Assembly (NCBI GenBank): GCA_023386135.1
Contig: JAEWKG010000295.1
Coordinates: 1 to 10,051 of the forward strand
Origin: Pseudomonadota bacterium
Lineage (GTDB): Bacteria > Pseudomonadota > Alphaproteobacteria > Sphingomonadales > Sphingomonadaceae
Length of the DNA: 10,051 nt
Reading direction: 5' to 3'
Shown here: piece by piece, positions 1-6,397 of the stretch
How positions within the stretch are numbered: the first letter of the stretch is position 1
Layout: each line of letters begins with the position of its first letter
Program-made: the position numbers and the translations under genes
The notes under the pieces: generated by a model
What the model was told of the DNA's origin: nothing
Seen by the model: only the letters and a program-made list of their open reading frames with translations
Databases searched by the model: none

Positions 1-1622
1 ACGCCGACCTCGATCACGGTTGTGGCGACCAGCAGCTTGGCCTCTCCGCGCGCGAACCGCTCCATCGCCGCGTCCTTGGCCTCGGGGCGGAGCTGGCCGT
101 GGACCAGCACGACCGCGTTCCCGAACCGCTCGCGCAGGCTGGCGTAGCGGGCCTCGGCTGCGGCGATGTCCTCACTTTCGAGCTCGCGGACCATCGGGCA
201 GACCCAATATGCCTGCGCCCCCGCCTCGATCTGGCGCGCGAGGCGCTGGACCATCTCGGGCAGGCGATCGGCGGAGACCACCACGGTGTCGATCGCCTGC
301 CGGCCGGGCGGCATTTCGTCGAGGCGGCTCACGTCCATCTCGCCGTACTGCGCCAGCGTCAGCGTGCGCGGGATCGGAGTGGCGGTCATCGCCAGGGTGT
401 GCGGGGTGACGCGGCCCTTGCTCGCCAGCGTTAGCCGCTGCGAGACGCCGAAGCGGTGCTGCTCGTCGATCACGACGAGGCCGAGGTTCTTGTAGCCGAC
501 CGTGTCCTGGAAGATCGCGTGGGTGCCGACGACGATCTGGATGCCGCCGTCGTGCAGGCCCATCAGGATCGATTCGCGCGCGCGGCCCTTGTCGCGGCCC
601 GTGAGCAGCGCAACCTCGACCCCGGTGGGCGCGAGCATCCGCCGCAGCGTCTCGAAGTGCTGGCGGGCGAGGATTTCGGTCGGGGCGAGCAGCGCAGCCT
701 GCGCCCCGGCCTCGACCGCGACCAGCATCGCTTCGAGCGCGACCACCGTCTTGCCGCTGCCGACATCGCCCTGCAGCAGGCGCAGCATCGGGGTGTCCTG
801 CACCAAGTCGCCCTCGATCTCGCCGATCGAGCGGCGCTGTGCGCCCGTCAGCGGGAACGGCAGGTCGAGCTTTGCACGCAAGCTTCCGTCTCCCCGCAAG
901 GGCTGCCCGCGTCGCTTGCGGTTATCGGCCTTGACCACCGCCAGCGCGTGGCTGTTGGCGAGCAGTTCGTCGTACGCCAGGCGGTCGCGCGCGGCAGGGT
1001 GCTCGCCCTTATGCGCGAGCTTCAGCGCGTCGGCCCAGGCTGGCCACTTGGCGCGCTCGAAGTGTGTGGGCTCGATCCATTCGGGCAGCTCGGGCAGTCG
1101 GCTGAGCGCCTGCGCGGCGAGGCCCGCGACCTTGGGTTGGGTCAGCCCTTCGGACAGCGCGTAGATGGGTTCGTTGAGCGTGGTCAGCAGCCCGGCGCTG
1201 TCCTCCGCCACGTGGTCGGGGTGCACGATCTGCAGCATCTGCCCGTATTGGTCGAGCCGCCCCGCGACCCACCGCCTGGCGCCGACCGGCAACTGCTTCT
1301 TGGCGGTATAGCTCGCCTTGCCGAAGTAAGTCAGCGAGGCGACGTTGCCGAGGGCGTCCTGCGCCAGCACGTTGTACGGCCCGCGCCCCGAACGCGCGGC
1401 GCGGTGTTCGATCACAGTCAGCGGCACGACCACCTGCTCGCCCACGCTCGCCTGGTCGAGGTTCTCCACCGGCCTCCGGGTCACGAAGCGGTCGGGCAAG
1501 TGATACGCGACATCGCGCACGCGGGTGAGGCCGAGCTTCTCGAGCGGCTTCATCACCTTGGGCCCGACGCCCTCCAGCGTCTCCACTTCCGCGAACAGGG
1601 GATTGAGCACGTCGGGCCGCAT
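1..1622 (-). CDS. recG: ATP-dependent DNA helicase RecG (C-terminus cut off by window edge)
   Basis: RecG is a monomeric superfamily 2 double-strand DNA translocase that remodels stalled replication forks and branched recombination intermediates. Reading from 1622 leftward, 540 residues are visible without a stop. The N-terminal part holds the OB-fold wedge region (about residues 60-170). The helicase core shows Walker A GDVGSGKT (285-292), PTEILARQH, GTHAIF, the DEQH box of motif II (386-389), TATPIPRTL (413-421), and the start of the second RecA lobe, ending in TTVIEVGV at the edge. E. coli RecG has 693 residues, so roughly 150 are missing, including the QxxGRxGR and TRG motifs. The ATG at 1620-1622 is the only start: an in-frame stop lies five codons upstream and no other ATG or GTG intervenes. 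No clear Shine-Dalgarno is seen. The gene is divergent from the hemerythrin gene. The truncation is an effect of the window, not a mutation. Confidence 0.96.
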   Translation of the reverse strand, partial: MRPDVLNPLFAEVETLEGVGPKVMKPLEKLGLTRVRDVAYHLPDRFVTRRPVENLDQASVGEQVVVPLTVIEHRAARSGRGPYNVLAQDALGNVASLTYFGKASYTAKKQLPVGARRWVAGRLDQYGQMLQIVHPDHVAEDSAGLLTTLNEPIYALSEGLTQPKVAGLAAQALSRLPELPEWIEPTHFERAKWPAWADALKLAHKGEHPAARDRLAYDELLANSHALAVVKADNRKRRGQPLRGDGSLRAKLDLPFPLTGAQRRSIGEIEGDLVQDTPMLRLLQGDVGSGKTVVALEAMLVAVEAGAQAALLAPTEILARQHFETLRRMLAPTGVEVALLTGRDKGRARESILMGLHDGGIQIVVGTHAIFQDTVGYKNLGLVVIDEQHRFGVSQRLTLASKGRVTPHTLAMTATPIPRTLTLAQYGEMDVSRLDEMPPGRQAIDTVVVSADRLPEMVQRLARQIEAGAQAYWVCPMVRELESEDIAAAEARYASLRERFGNAVVLVHGQLRPEAKDAAMERFARGEAKLLVATTVIEVG

Positions 1623-1668
1623 GGGGCGCTTTAATCACCACTTCGGCCGGTCAACAATCGTTAGCAAA

Positions 1669-1693
1669 GGAACGACTCCCGGCCTCCACCGCT
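1669..1693 (+). promoter_or_regulatory. Candidate sigma-EcfG (general stress response) promoter of the hemerythrin gene
   Basis: GGAAC at 1669-1673 is followed after exactly 16 bases by CGCT at 1690-1693. The consensus for the alphaproteobacterial general-stress sigma factor EcfG is GGAAC-N16/17-CGTT, so the -35 box is perfect and the -10 box has one mismatch. Transcription would start near 1700, leaving about 27 bases before the ATG at 1727 and keeping the Shine-Dalgarno in the leader. The placement is right, but a single motif match in a GC-rich genome can be chance. Confidence 0.5.
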
Positions 1694-1726
1694 TTGTGGG
1701 CTGAAACCACTCAGGGGAGACCACCC

Positions 1727-2239
1727 ATGGCAGACAAGGAATACACCGACGCGATCGCGCTCCTGAAGGCCGATCACCGCGAGGTCGAGGAACTGTTCGA
1801 GCAGTTCGAGAAAGCGAAGGACGACAACCGCAAGTGGGAGATCGCGCAGAAGGTCTGCAACGAGCTCAAGATACACACCATGCTGGAGGAAGAGATCTTC
1901 TACCCGGCGACCAAGGAAGCGGTGGAGGAAGACCTCTACAAGGAAGCCTTCATCGAACACGACGGCGCCAAGGTACTGGTCAACGACATTATGGAAACGG
2001 GCGGCGAAGGCGAGTTTTTCGAAGCCAAGGTCAAGGTTCTGTCGGAAGAGATCGAGCACCACGTCAAGGAAGAGGAGCAGCGCGAGACGGGCTACTTCGC
2101 CCAGGTCCGCGACAGCGAAATCGACCTGGTGGCGCTGCGCGACCAGATGCTCGCCCGCAAGCAGGAGCTGCAGACGCAAGTCGAAGCAGGCGGCCTGCCC
2201 GCGGCCGAGCTGACCGCGGTTGACGCCGACGCCAGTTGA
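1727..2239 (+). CDS. Hemerythrin HHE cation-binding domain protein
   Basis: This is a 170-residue soluble, very acidic and helical protein with a single hemerythrin-like four-helix bundle (about residues 5-120), a fold that binds a non-heme di-iron centre. The expected ligands are present in order: His17 (KADHREVEELF), His50 with Glu54 (IHTMLEEEIFYP), His78 (IEHDGAK), and His111/His112 followed by Glu115-Glu117 (EHHVKEEE). The roughly 50-residue tail is charged, probably helical, and unassigned. Related proteins sense or store oxygen, nitric oxide or iron, or act in stress tolerance; the exact role cannot be read here. The start at 1727 is preferred over the in-frame ATG at 1694 because AGGGGA at 1713-1718 sits 8 bases before it and because 1694 directly abuts the presumed promoter -10 box. 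There is no signal peptide or membrane segment. It is divergent from recG and 37 bases ahead of the SdhE-family gene. Confidence 0.9.
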   Translation: MADKEYTDAIALLKADHREVEELFEQFEKAKDDNRKWEIAQKVCNELKIHTMLEEEIFYPATKEAVEEDLYKEAFIEHDGAKVLVNDIMETGGEGEFFEAKVKVLSEEIEHHVKEEEQRETGYFAQVRDSEIDLVALRDQMLARKQELQTQVEAGGLPAAELTAVDADAS

Positions 2240-2258
2240 GCGTGACGGATCGCGCCGT

Positions 2259-2276
2259 GGCGGGTATGCGCCCGCC
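2259..2276 (+). promoter_or_regulatory. Hairpin covering the ribosome-binding site of the SdhE-family gene
   Basis: GGCGGG (2259-2264) and CCCGCC (2271-2276) form a perfect six-base-pair all-G/C stem around a six-base loop, and the 3' arm ends directly before the ATG at 2277. GGCGGG is also the only purine-rich stretch that could act as a Shine-Dalgarno, about 12 bases before the start. The stem would hide it in the free mRNA. Ribosomes finishing the hemerythrin gene 20 bases upstream might open it (translational coupling). The pairing is seen; the regulation is inferred. Confidence 0.35.
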
Positions 2277-2549
2277 ATGGCCGATCCAGCCCTCGCCCCT
2301 CGCCTCGCCCGCGCGAAGTTCCGCGCGTGGCACCGCGGCACGCGCGAGGCGGATTATATGATCGGCGGGTTCTTCGACCGCTACTCCGGCGATTGGGACG
2401 AACCCGAACTCGCGTGGTTCGAGGCGCTGCTCGAGGAAGACGACGTCGACGTGATGGCGTGGGCGCTCGGCGTGCAAGAGGCTCCCGCGCACCTTGCTGG
2501 CCCGCAGCTGCAGGCCATGCGGCGGCTGGACTACGTCGATATCGGATAG
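2277..2549 (+). CDS. sdhE: FAD assembly factor SdhE / succinate dehydrogenase assembly factor 2 family
   Basis: This is a 90-residue protein of the SdhE (YgfY, DUF339; mitochondrial Sdh5/SDHAF2) family, which promotes covalent attachment of FAD to the flavoprotein subunit of succinate dehydrogenase in the cytoplasm. The family signature RGxxE appears as RGTRE (residues 20-24), followed by the expected EADYMIGGFFDRY segment and an acidic stretch (EPELAWFEALLEEDDVDVMAW) typical of the small five-helix fold. Length matches the family (E. coli 88 residues). The ATG at 2277 is chosen because it places RGxxE at the usual distance from the N-terminus; the open frame extends further upstream only through non-family sequence overlapping the hemerythrin gene. 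A small SdhE-type gene between recG and mfd is an arrangement I recall from alphaproteobacteria. The sdh genes themselves are not in the window. Confidence 0.9.
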   Translation: MADPALAPRLARAKFRAWHRGTREADYMIGGFFDRYSGDWDEPELAWFEALLEEDDVDVMAWALGVQEAPAHLAGPQLQAMRRLDYVDIG

Positions 2550-2561
2550 CTGCGAAACCGG

Positions 2562-2589
2562 TTGGAATGCCGGGCGTTTGCCCTATCTG
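2562..2589 (+). promoter_or_regulatory. Possible housekeeping promoter before mfd
   Basis: TTGGAA (2562-2567) and TATCTG (2584-2589) are separated by 16 bases in the 109-base gap between the SdhE-family gene and mfd. Both boxes match the sigma-70 consensus only in part. The gap size and the lack of a terminator also allow read-through from upstream, so this is a weak call. Confidence 0.3.
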
Positions 2590-2604
2590 AGCAGTTCAGA
2601 CCAA

Positions 2605-2627
2605 CCCGCTCGAATCTCTCGGGCGGG
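2605..2627 (+). other. Hairpin in the mfd leader
   Basis: CCCGCTCGA (2605-2613) pairs with TCGGGCGGG (2619-2627) over nine base pairs including one G-T wobble, with loop ATCTC. No T-run follows, so it is not a typical intrinsic terminator. It ends about 30 bases before the mfd start and does not cover the AGGA ribosome-binding site. It may stabilise the leader or act in attenuation; its role is unknown. Confidence 0.35.
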
Positions 2628-2658
2628 TGCCGCCGCGCGCCCAAACGACAGGAACCCG

Positions 2659-5600
2659 ATGCCCGACCTCCAGAAAATCCTGTCCGCCAAGACGCCGCTG
2701 ACGCTCGCCTCGATCCCGCGCGGCGCGCAGCCCCTGGTGATGAGCGACCTCGCCCGCGCCGCGAAAGGGCGCGCGGTATTCATTGCGCCGGACGAAGCAG
2801 CGATGCGCGGCGTAGCCGAGGGCGCGCAGTTCTTCGCGCCCGAGCTGGAGGTGATCGAGTTCCCCGCGTGGGACTGCCTTCCCTACGACCGCGCCAGCCC
2901 GGCGCTCTCGGTCAGCGCGCGGCGACTGTCGGCGCTGCATCGGCTGCAGGCCGGGCCAAAGGACAAAGGCTCCGGTTCGCAATTGCTGGTGACGACGGTC
3001 AACGCGCTGCTCCAGCGCGTGCTTACCCCGTTCCGCGTGCGCGAGGCGGTGCGCGAGCTCAAGCCCGGCATGACGATCGCGCGCGAAGCGCTGATCGGGG
3101 TGCTGCAGCGGCAGGGCTACACCCGCACCGACACGGTGGTCGATCACGGCGAATTCGCGGTGCGCGGATCGATCTTCGACGTGTTCCCCTCGGGGCTCGA
3201 GCACGGACTGCGGCTCGACTTCTTCGGCGACGAACTCGAATCGCTGCGGCTGTTCGACCCGACCACGCAGATGACCACCGGCACGCTCGAGCGGCACCTG
3301 CTCCTGCCGGCGAGCGAGGCGCTGCTCGATGACGACACGATCAAGCGCTTCCGCACCCGCTACCGCGAGATGTTCGGTGCCAACGCGACGCAGGACCCGC
3401 TGTACCAGGCGATCAGTGAGGGTCGCCGTCTTGCGGGCATGGAGCACTGGCTGCCGCTTTTCGAGGAGCGGCTGTCGACGCTGTTCGACCATCTCGCCGA
3501 CAATGACCTGATGGTGATCGACGGCGGCGCGCTGACTGCCGCAGACGAGCGGCTGACCGACATCGCCGATTACCACAAGCAGCGTGAGAGCGGCAGCTAC
3601 CGGCCACTCGCCGAGGACGCGCTGTACTTGTCGGCGGAGGAGTACCAGGCCGCGCTCAAGGACCGCCCGGTTCACCGCGCCTCGATCTTCGCCGAGCCCG
3701 AGAGCGCGAACGTGATCAATTTCGCCTTCCAGTCGGGCCGCGACTTCGCCCCCGAGCGCGCGCGTCAGGCGAGCGGCGAAGGCGGCAGCATCTACGCCGC
3801 CGCCGCCGATCACCTCAAGGCCGCCGCCAAGGCCGGCAAACGCCCGCTGCTTGCGCTCTATTCGAAGGGCAGCCGCGCGCGTATCGCCTCGATCATCGGC
3901 GAAGCGGGCGCGCCGATGGAGCTAGCCGAAAGCTGGCAGGAAGCGCTCGGGCTATCGGCCAAGGGCAAGCCGACCGCGCTAGTCGTCCCGCTCGAAACCG
4001 GGTTCGCCAACGACGAGATCGACCTCGTCACCGAGGCCGACCTGCTCGGCGACCGGCTGGTCCGCCGCAAGAAGCGCCGCAAGAGCGCCGACGCCTTCCT
4101 CGCTGAACTTCAAGCGCTCAATGCGGGCGACCTTGTGGTCCACATCGATCACGGCATCGGCAAATACCTCGGCCTCGAAGCGATCCCGGTCGGCAAGTCG
4201 AAGCACGACTGCGTGATGCTCGAATACGCCGGCGGCGATAAGCTCTATGTGCCCGTGGAGAACCTCGAAGTCCTCAGCCGTTACGGCTCGAGCGAGGAAT
4301 CGGTCGGCCTCGACCGGCTAGGTGGCGAAGCGTGGCAGAAGCGCCGCTCTCGCCTCAAGGAGCGCATCCGCGAGATCGCGCACGAGCTGCTCCGCACCGC
4401 GGCCGCCCGCGCGCTGCGCAAGGCGCCGATGGTCGAGGTCGAGGAAGCGAGCTTCATGCCCTTCGTCGATCGCTTCCCGTGGGAAGAGACCGACGATCAG
4501 GACCGCGCGATCTTCGAGGTGCTGACCGATCTCGCCAGCGGCGCGCCGATGGACCGCCTCGTCTGCGGCGACGTTGGCTTCGGCAAGACCGAGGTCGCGC
4601 AGCGCGCCGCCTTCGCTACCGCGATGAGCGGCAAGCAGGTGGCGATCGTCGCCCCCACCACCCTGCTCGCCCGCCAGCACTACGAGAACTTCGCCGCGCG
4701 CTTCTCGGGCTTCCCGCTCAAGGTGGGCCGTCTCAGCCGCTTGGTCTCGTCGAAGGAGATGGCCGAGACCCGCGAAGGGCTCGCCTCGGGCGATACCGAC
4801 GTAGTGGTCGGCACCCACGCGATCCTGTCGAAATCGACCCAGTTCAAGAACCTCGGCCTGGTGGTGGTCGACGAGGAGCAGCGCTTCGGCGTCACCCACA
4901 AGGAGAAGCTCAAGCAGCTGCGCGCCGACGTGCACGTGCTCACCCTCACCGCCACGCCGATCCCGCGCACGCTGCAGATGGCGATGAGCGGCCTGCGCGA
5001 GCTCTCGACCATCCAGACCCCTCCGGTCGACCGTCTGGCGGTGCGCACCTACGTGATGGAATGGGACGACATGGTGATGCGCGAGGCGCTGCTGCGCGAG
5101 CATCATCGCGGCGGGCAGAGCTTCATCGTCGTCCCCCGCATCAAGGACATGCCCGAAGTTGAGGACTGGCTGAAGAAGCACGTCCCCGAGGTCAAATCGA
5201 TCAGCGCGCACGGCCAGATGTCCCCGACCGAGGTCGAGGAGCGGATGAGCGCGTTTTACGAAGGCAAGTACGAGGTCCTGCTCTCGACCACGATCGTCGA
5301 GAGCGGGCTCGACATCCCGAGCGCCAACACCATCGTCATCCACCGCGCCGACCGTTTCGGCCTCGCCCAGCTCTACCAGCTTCGCGGCCGCGTCGGCCGG
5401 TCGAAGTTGCGCGCCTACGCCTACCTGACAACGCCTAAGGACACCTCCCTCAATGAGGTGGCGGAGAAGCGCCTCAAAGTGCTGGGCGATCTCGACAGCC
5501 TCGGTGCGGGGTTCCAGCTCGCCAGCCACGATCTCGACATCCGCGGCGCCGGCAACCTGCTCGGCGACGAGCAGTCGGGCCACATCCGCGAAGTCGGATT

Positions 5601-6153
5601 CGAGCTCTACCAATCGATGCTCGAGGACGCGATCCTCGCCGCCAAGGCCGGCGACATGGGCGTAGAGCGCGAGGCCGGGCCGAGCCCGCAGATCACCGTC
5701 GACGCGCCGATCATGATCCCCGAGGAGTACGTGCCCGACCTCACCGTACGCATGGGCCTCTACCGCCGCCTCAACGATGCGCGCGACCAGGGCGAGATCG
5801 AGGCGCTCGCGGCCGAGATGATCGACCGTTTCGGCCCCCTCCCCGTGCCGACCGCCAACCTGGTCAAGCTGATCGAGATCAAGCACCAGGCGATCGTCGC
5901 CAACATCGCCAAGATCGACGTCGGCGCGCGCGGCACGCTGGTCACCTTCCACAAGGACAGCTTCCCCGATCCCGAGGGCCTGCTCGGCTGGGTCGAGCGC
6001 GTCGGCGGCGACGCCAAGCTGCGCCCGGACATGAAGCTGGTGCTGAGCCGCGCGTGGGGCGATCCGCAGAGCCGATTGAACGGCCTGTTCCAGCTCACCA
6101 AGGGATTGAGCGGGATCGTGCGGCGACAAGAGAAGCTGGCGAAGGCGGCTTAA
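2659..6153 (+). CDS. mfd: Transcription-repair coupling factor Mfd
   Basis: Mfd (1164 residues; E. coli 1148) binds RNA polymerase stalled at DNA damage, pushes it off by ATP-driven translocation along DNA, and recruits UvrA for nucleotide excision repair. The N-terminal UvrB-like module is present (for example FPAWDCLPYDRASP near residues 68-81). The RNA-polymerase-interacting, CarD-like domain begins at LNAGDLVVHIDHGIGKYLG (487-505). The translocase core shows Walker A GDVGFGKT (637-644), GTHAIL (718-723), DEEQ (738-741), TATPIPRTL (764-772), the STTIVESGLDIP segment (876-887) and QLRGRVGR (907-914). The TRG region RGAGNLLGDEQSG follows from 962, then the C-terminal regulatory domain to 1164. 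No motif is missing and the frame is intact. The start ATG at 2659 has AGGA at 2650-2653; the same frame is open 55 codons further upstream inside sdhE, but that stretch is not Mfd-like. The gene converges on the EAL gene. Confidence 0.98.
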   Translation: MPDLQKILSAKTPLTLASIPRGAQPLVMSDLARAAKGRAVFIAPDEAAMRGVAEGAQFFAPELEVIEFPAWDCLPYDRASPALSVSARRLSALHRLQAGPKDKGSGSQLLVTTVNALLQRVLTPFRVREAVRELKPGMTIAREALIGVLQRQGYTRTDTVVDHGEFAVRGSIFDVFPSGLEHGLRLDFFGDELESLRLFDPTTQMTTGTLERHLLLPASEALLDDDTIKRFRTRYREMFGANATQDPLYQAISEGRRLAGMEHWLPLFEERLSTLFDHLADNDLMVIDGGALTAADERLTDIADYHKQRESGSYRPLAEDALYLSAEEYQAALKDRPVHRASIFAEPESANVINFAFQSGRDFAPERARQASGEGGSIYAAAADHLKAAAKAGKRPLLALYSKGSRARIASIIGEAGAPMELAESWQEALGLSAKGKPTALVVPLETGFANDEIDLVTEADLLGDRLVRRKKRRKSADAFLAELQALNAGDLVVHIDHGIGKYLGLEAIPVGKSKHDCVMLEYAGGDKLYVPVENLEVLSRYGSSEESVGLDRLGGEAWQKRRSRLKERIREIAHELLRTAAARALRKAPMVEVEEASFMPFVDRFPWEETDDQDRAIFEVLTDLASGAPMDRLVCGDVGFGKTEVAQRAAFATAMSGKQVAIVAPTTLLARQHYENFAARFSGFPLKVGRLSRLVSSKEMAETREGLASGDTDVVVGTHAILSKSTQFKNLGLVVVDEEQRFGVTHKEKLKQLRADVHVLTLTATPIPRTLQMAMSGLRELSTIQTPPVDRLAVRTYVMEWDDMVMREALLREHHRGGQSFIVVPRIKDMPEVEDWLKKHVPEVKSISAHGQMSPTEVEERMSAFYEGKYEVLLSTTIVESGLDIPSANTIVIHRADRFGLAQLYQLRGRVGRSKLRAYAYLTTPKDTSLNEVAEKRLKVLGDLDSLGAGFQLASHDLDIRGAGNLLGDEQSGHIREVGFELYQSMLEDAILAAKAGDMGVEREAGPSPQITVDAPIMIPEEYVPDLTVRMGLYRRLNDARDQGEIEALAAEMIDRFGPLPVPTANLVKLIEIKHQAIVANIAKIDVGARGTLVTFHKDSFPDPEGLLGWVERVGGDAKLRPDMKLVLSRAWGDPQSRLNGLFQLTKGLSGIVRRQEKLAKAA

Positions 6154-6238
6154 TACTTGAGGTCGTTTACCGAATCGATTCGCGCGGCGTTAACTATTAA
6201 CTTTGGGGAGGCGGTGCATCGCGCTTGTGCCAGGAATC
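6154..6238. other. Non-coding stretch downstream of mfd with two palindromes
   Basis: The stretch between the mfd stop and the terminator contains the perfect 12-base palindrome CGAATCGATTCG (6171-6182) and the interrupted inverted repeat GTTAA-CTA-TTAAC (6189-6201). It is less GC-rich than the flanking genes. GGGGAGG at 6205-6211 is followed by a GTG only 2 bases later, too close to be a good start. I see no supported gene; protein binding sites or a short plus-strand RNA ending at the terminator are possible. Confidence 0.3.
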
Positions 6239-6239
6239 A

Positions 6240-6266
6240 AAAAGCCCCGGATTTACCGGGGCTTTT
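6240..6266. terminator. Bidirectional Rho-independent terminator between convergent genes
   Basis: AAAAGCCCCGG (6240-6250) and CCGGGGCTTTT (6256-6266) form a perfect 11-base-pair stem with loop ATTTA. The A-run on one side and T-run on the other give a U-tract in both directions, so it can end mfd on the plus strand and, on the minus strand, transcripts carrying the tiny Trp-rich frame and the EAL gene. Confidence 0.93.
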
Positions 6267-6273
6267 CAAAACT

Positions 6274-6287
6274 TTGAGGTGTCTCAA
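6274..6287. other. Small hairpin overlapping the stop codon of the tiny ORF
   Basis: TTGAG (6274-6278) and CTCAA (6283-6287) form a five-base-pair stem with a four-base loop. On the minus strand it includes the TGA stop of the 14-codon frame and lies 7 bases before the terminator stem, so it would be melted by a ribosome reaching the stop. The pairing is short and could be chance. Confidence 0.3.
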
Positions 6288-6328
6288 CGGCCGCCGAAAA
6301 TGGTCGACCACCAGCTCCAGATACCCAT
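6284..6328 (-). CDS. Candidate 14-residue Trp-rich peptide MGIWSWWSTIFGGR
   Basis: The minus-strand frame reads MGIWSWWSTIFGGR and then TGA. It begins with ATG at 6326-6328, preceded by a perfect AGGAG (6336-6340 on the plus strand) with a 7-base spacer, a stronger ribosome-binding site than most of the large genes here have. Three of 14 residues are Trp (codons 4, 6 and 7). The stop lies inside a small hairpin and is followed 18 bases later by the strong terminator. The size and Trp cluster recall trp leader peptides such as the 14-residue TrpL of rhizobia, but the minus strand beyond the terminator is antisense to mfd, with no trp gene. It could be an orphan leader, a regulatory or signalling peptide, or a chance frame in the 3' untranslated region of the EAL gene. 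No function is assigned. Confidence 0.45.
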   Translation of the reverse strand: MGIWSWWSTIFGGR

Positions 6329-6364
6329 AACCAATCTCCTGTTGCAGCCCTTGGCTCAACAGAA

Positions 6365-6393
6365 GTAGTAAACAACGTCTTAATGGTTTGCAA
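6365..6393 (-). promoter_or_regulatory. Weak promoter candidate for the Trp-rich micro-ORF
   Basis: On the minus strand TTGCAA (6388-6393) is followed after 17 bases by TACTAC (6365-6370). The spacing is ideal but the -10 box matches the consensus at only three positions. A start near 6358 would leave a leader of about 30 bases including the AGGAG. Otherwise the small frame would be transcribed as the tail of the EAL gene mRNA. Confidence 0.2.
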
Positions 6394-6397
6394 GTGG

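Noticed and set aside
456..1634. 392-codon plus-strand open frame antisense to recG
   Set aside because: Shadow of recG; the translation shows only compositional bias, while the minus strand shows all expected helicase motifs.
1661..2341. 226-codon minus-strand frame over the hemerythrin gene
   Set aside because: It spans the mirror of the hemerythrin gene and both of its borders. Its leucine/phenylalanine-rich segments are the complement of Lys/Glu codons rather than true membrane helices.
2494..2658. 55-codon upstream extension of the mfd frame
   Set aside because: It lies partly inside sdhE, is not Mfd-like, and the ATG at 2659 has its own AGGA ribosome-binding site and gives a normal family N-terminus.
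2596..3813. 405-codon minus-strand open frame antisense to the start of mfd
   Set aside because: Shadow frame: Arg/Ala/Val/Glu-rich with no family motifs, opposite a well-supported gene.
4318..6129. 603-codon open frame on the minus strand, antisense to mfd
   Set aside because: It mirrors mfd codon bias in a GC-rich genome, where stops are rare in the opposite frame. The translation is low-complexity, rich in Ala, Asp, Leu, Arg and His, with no recognisable domain, and the plus strand encodes a complete Mfd.
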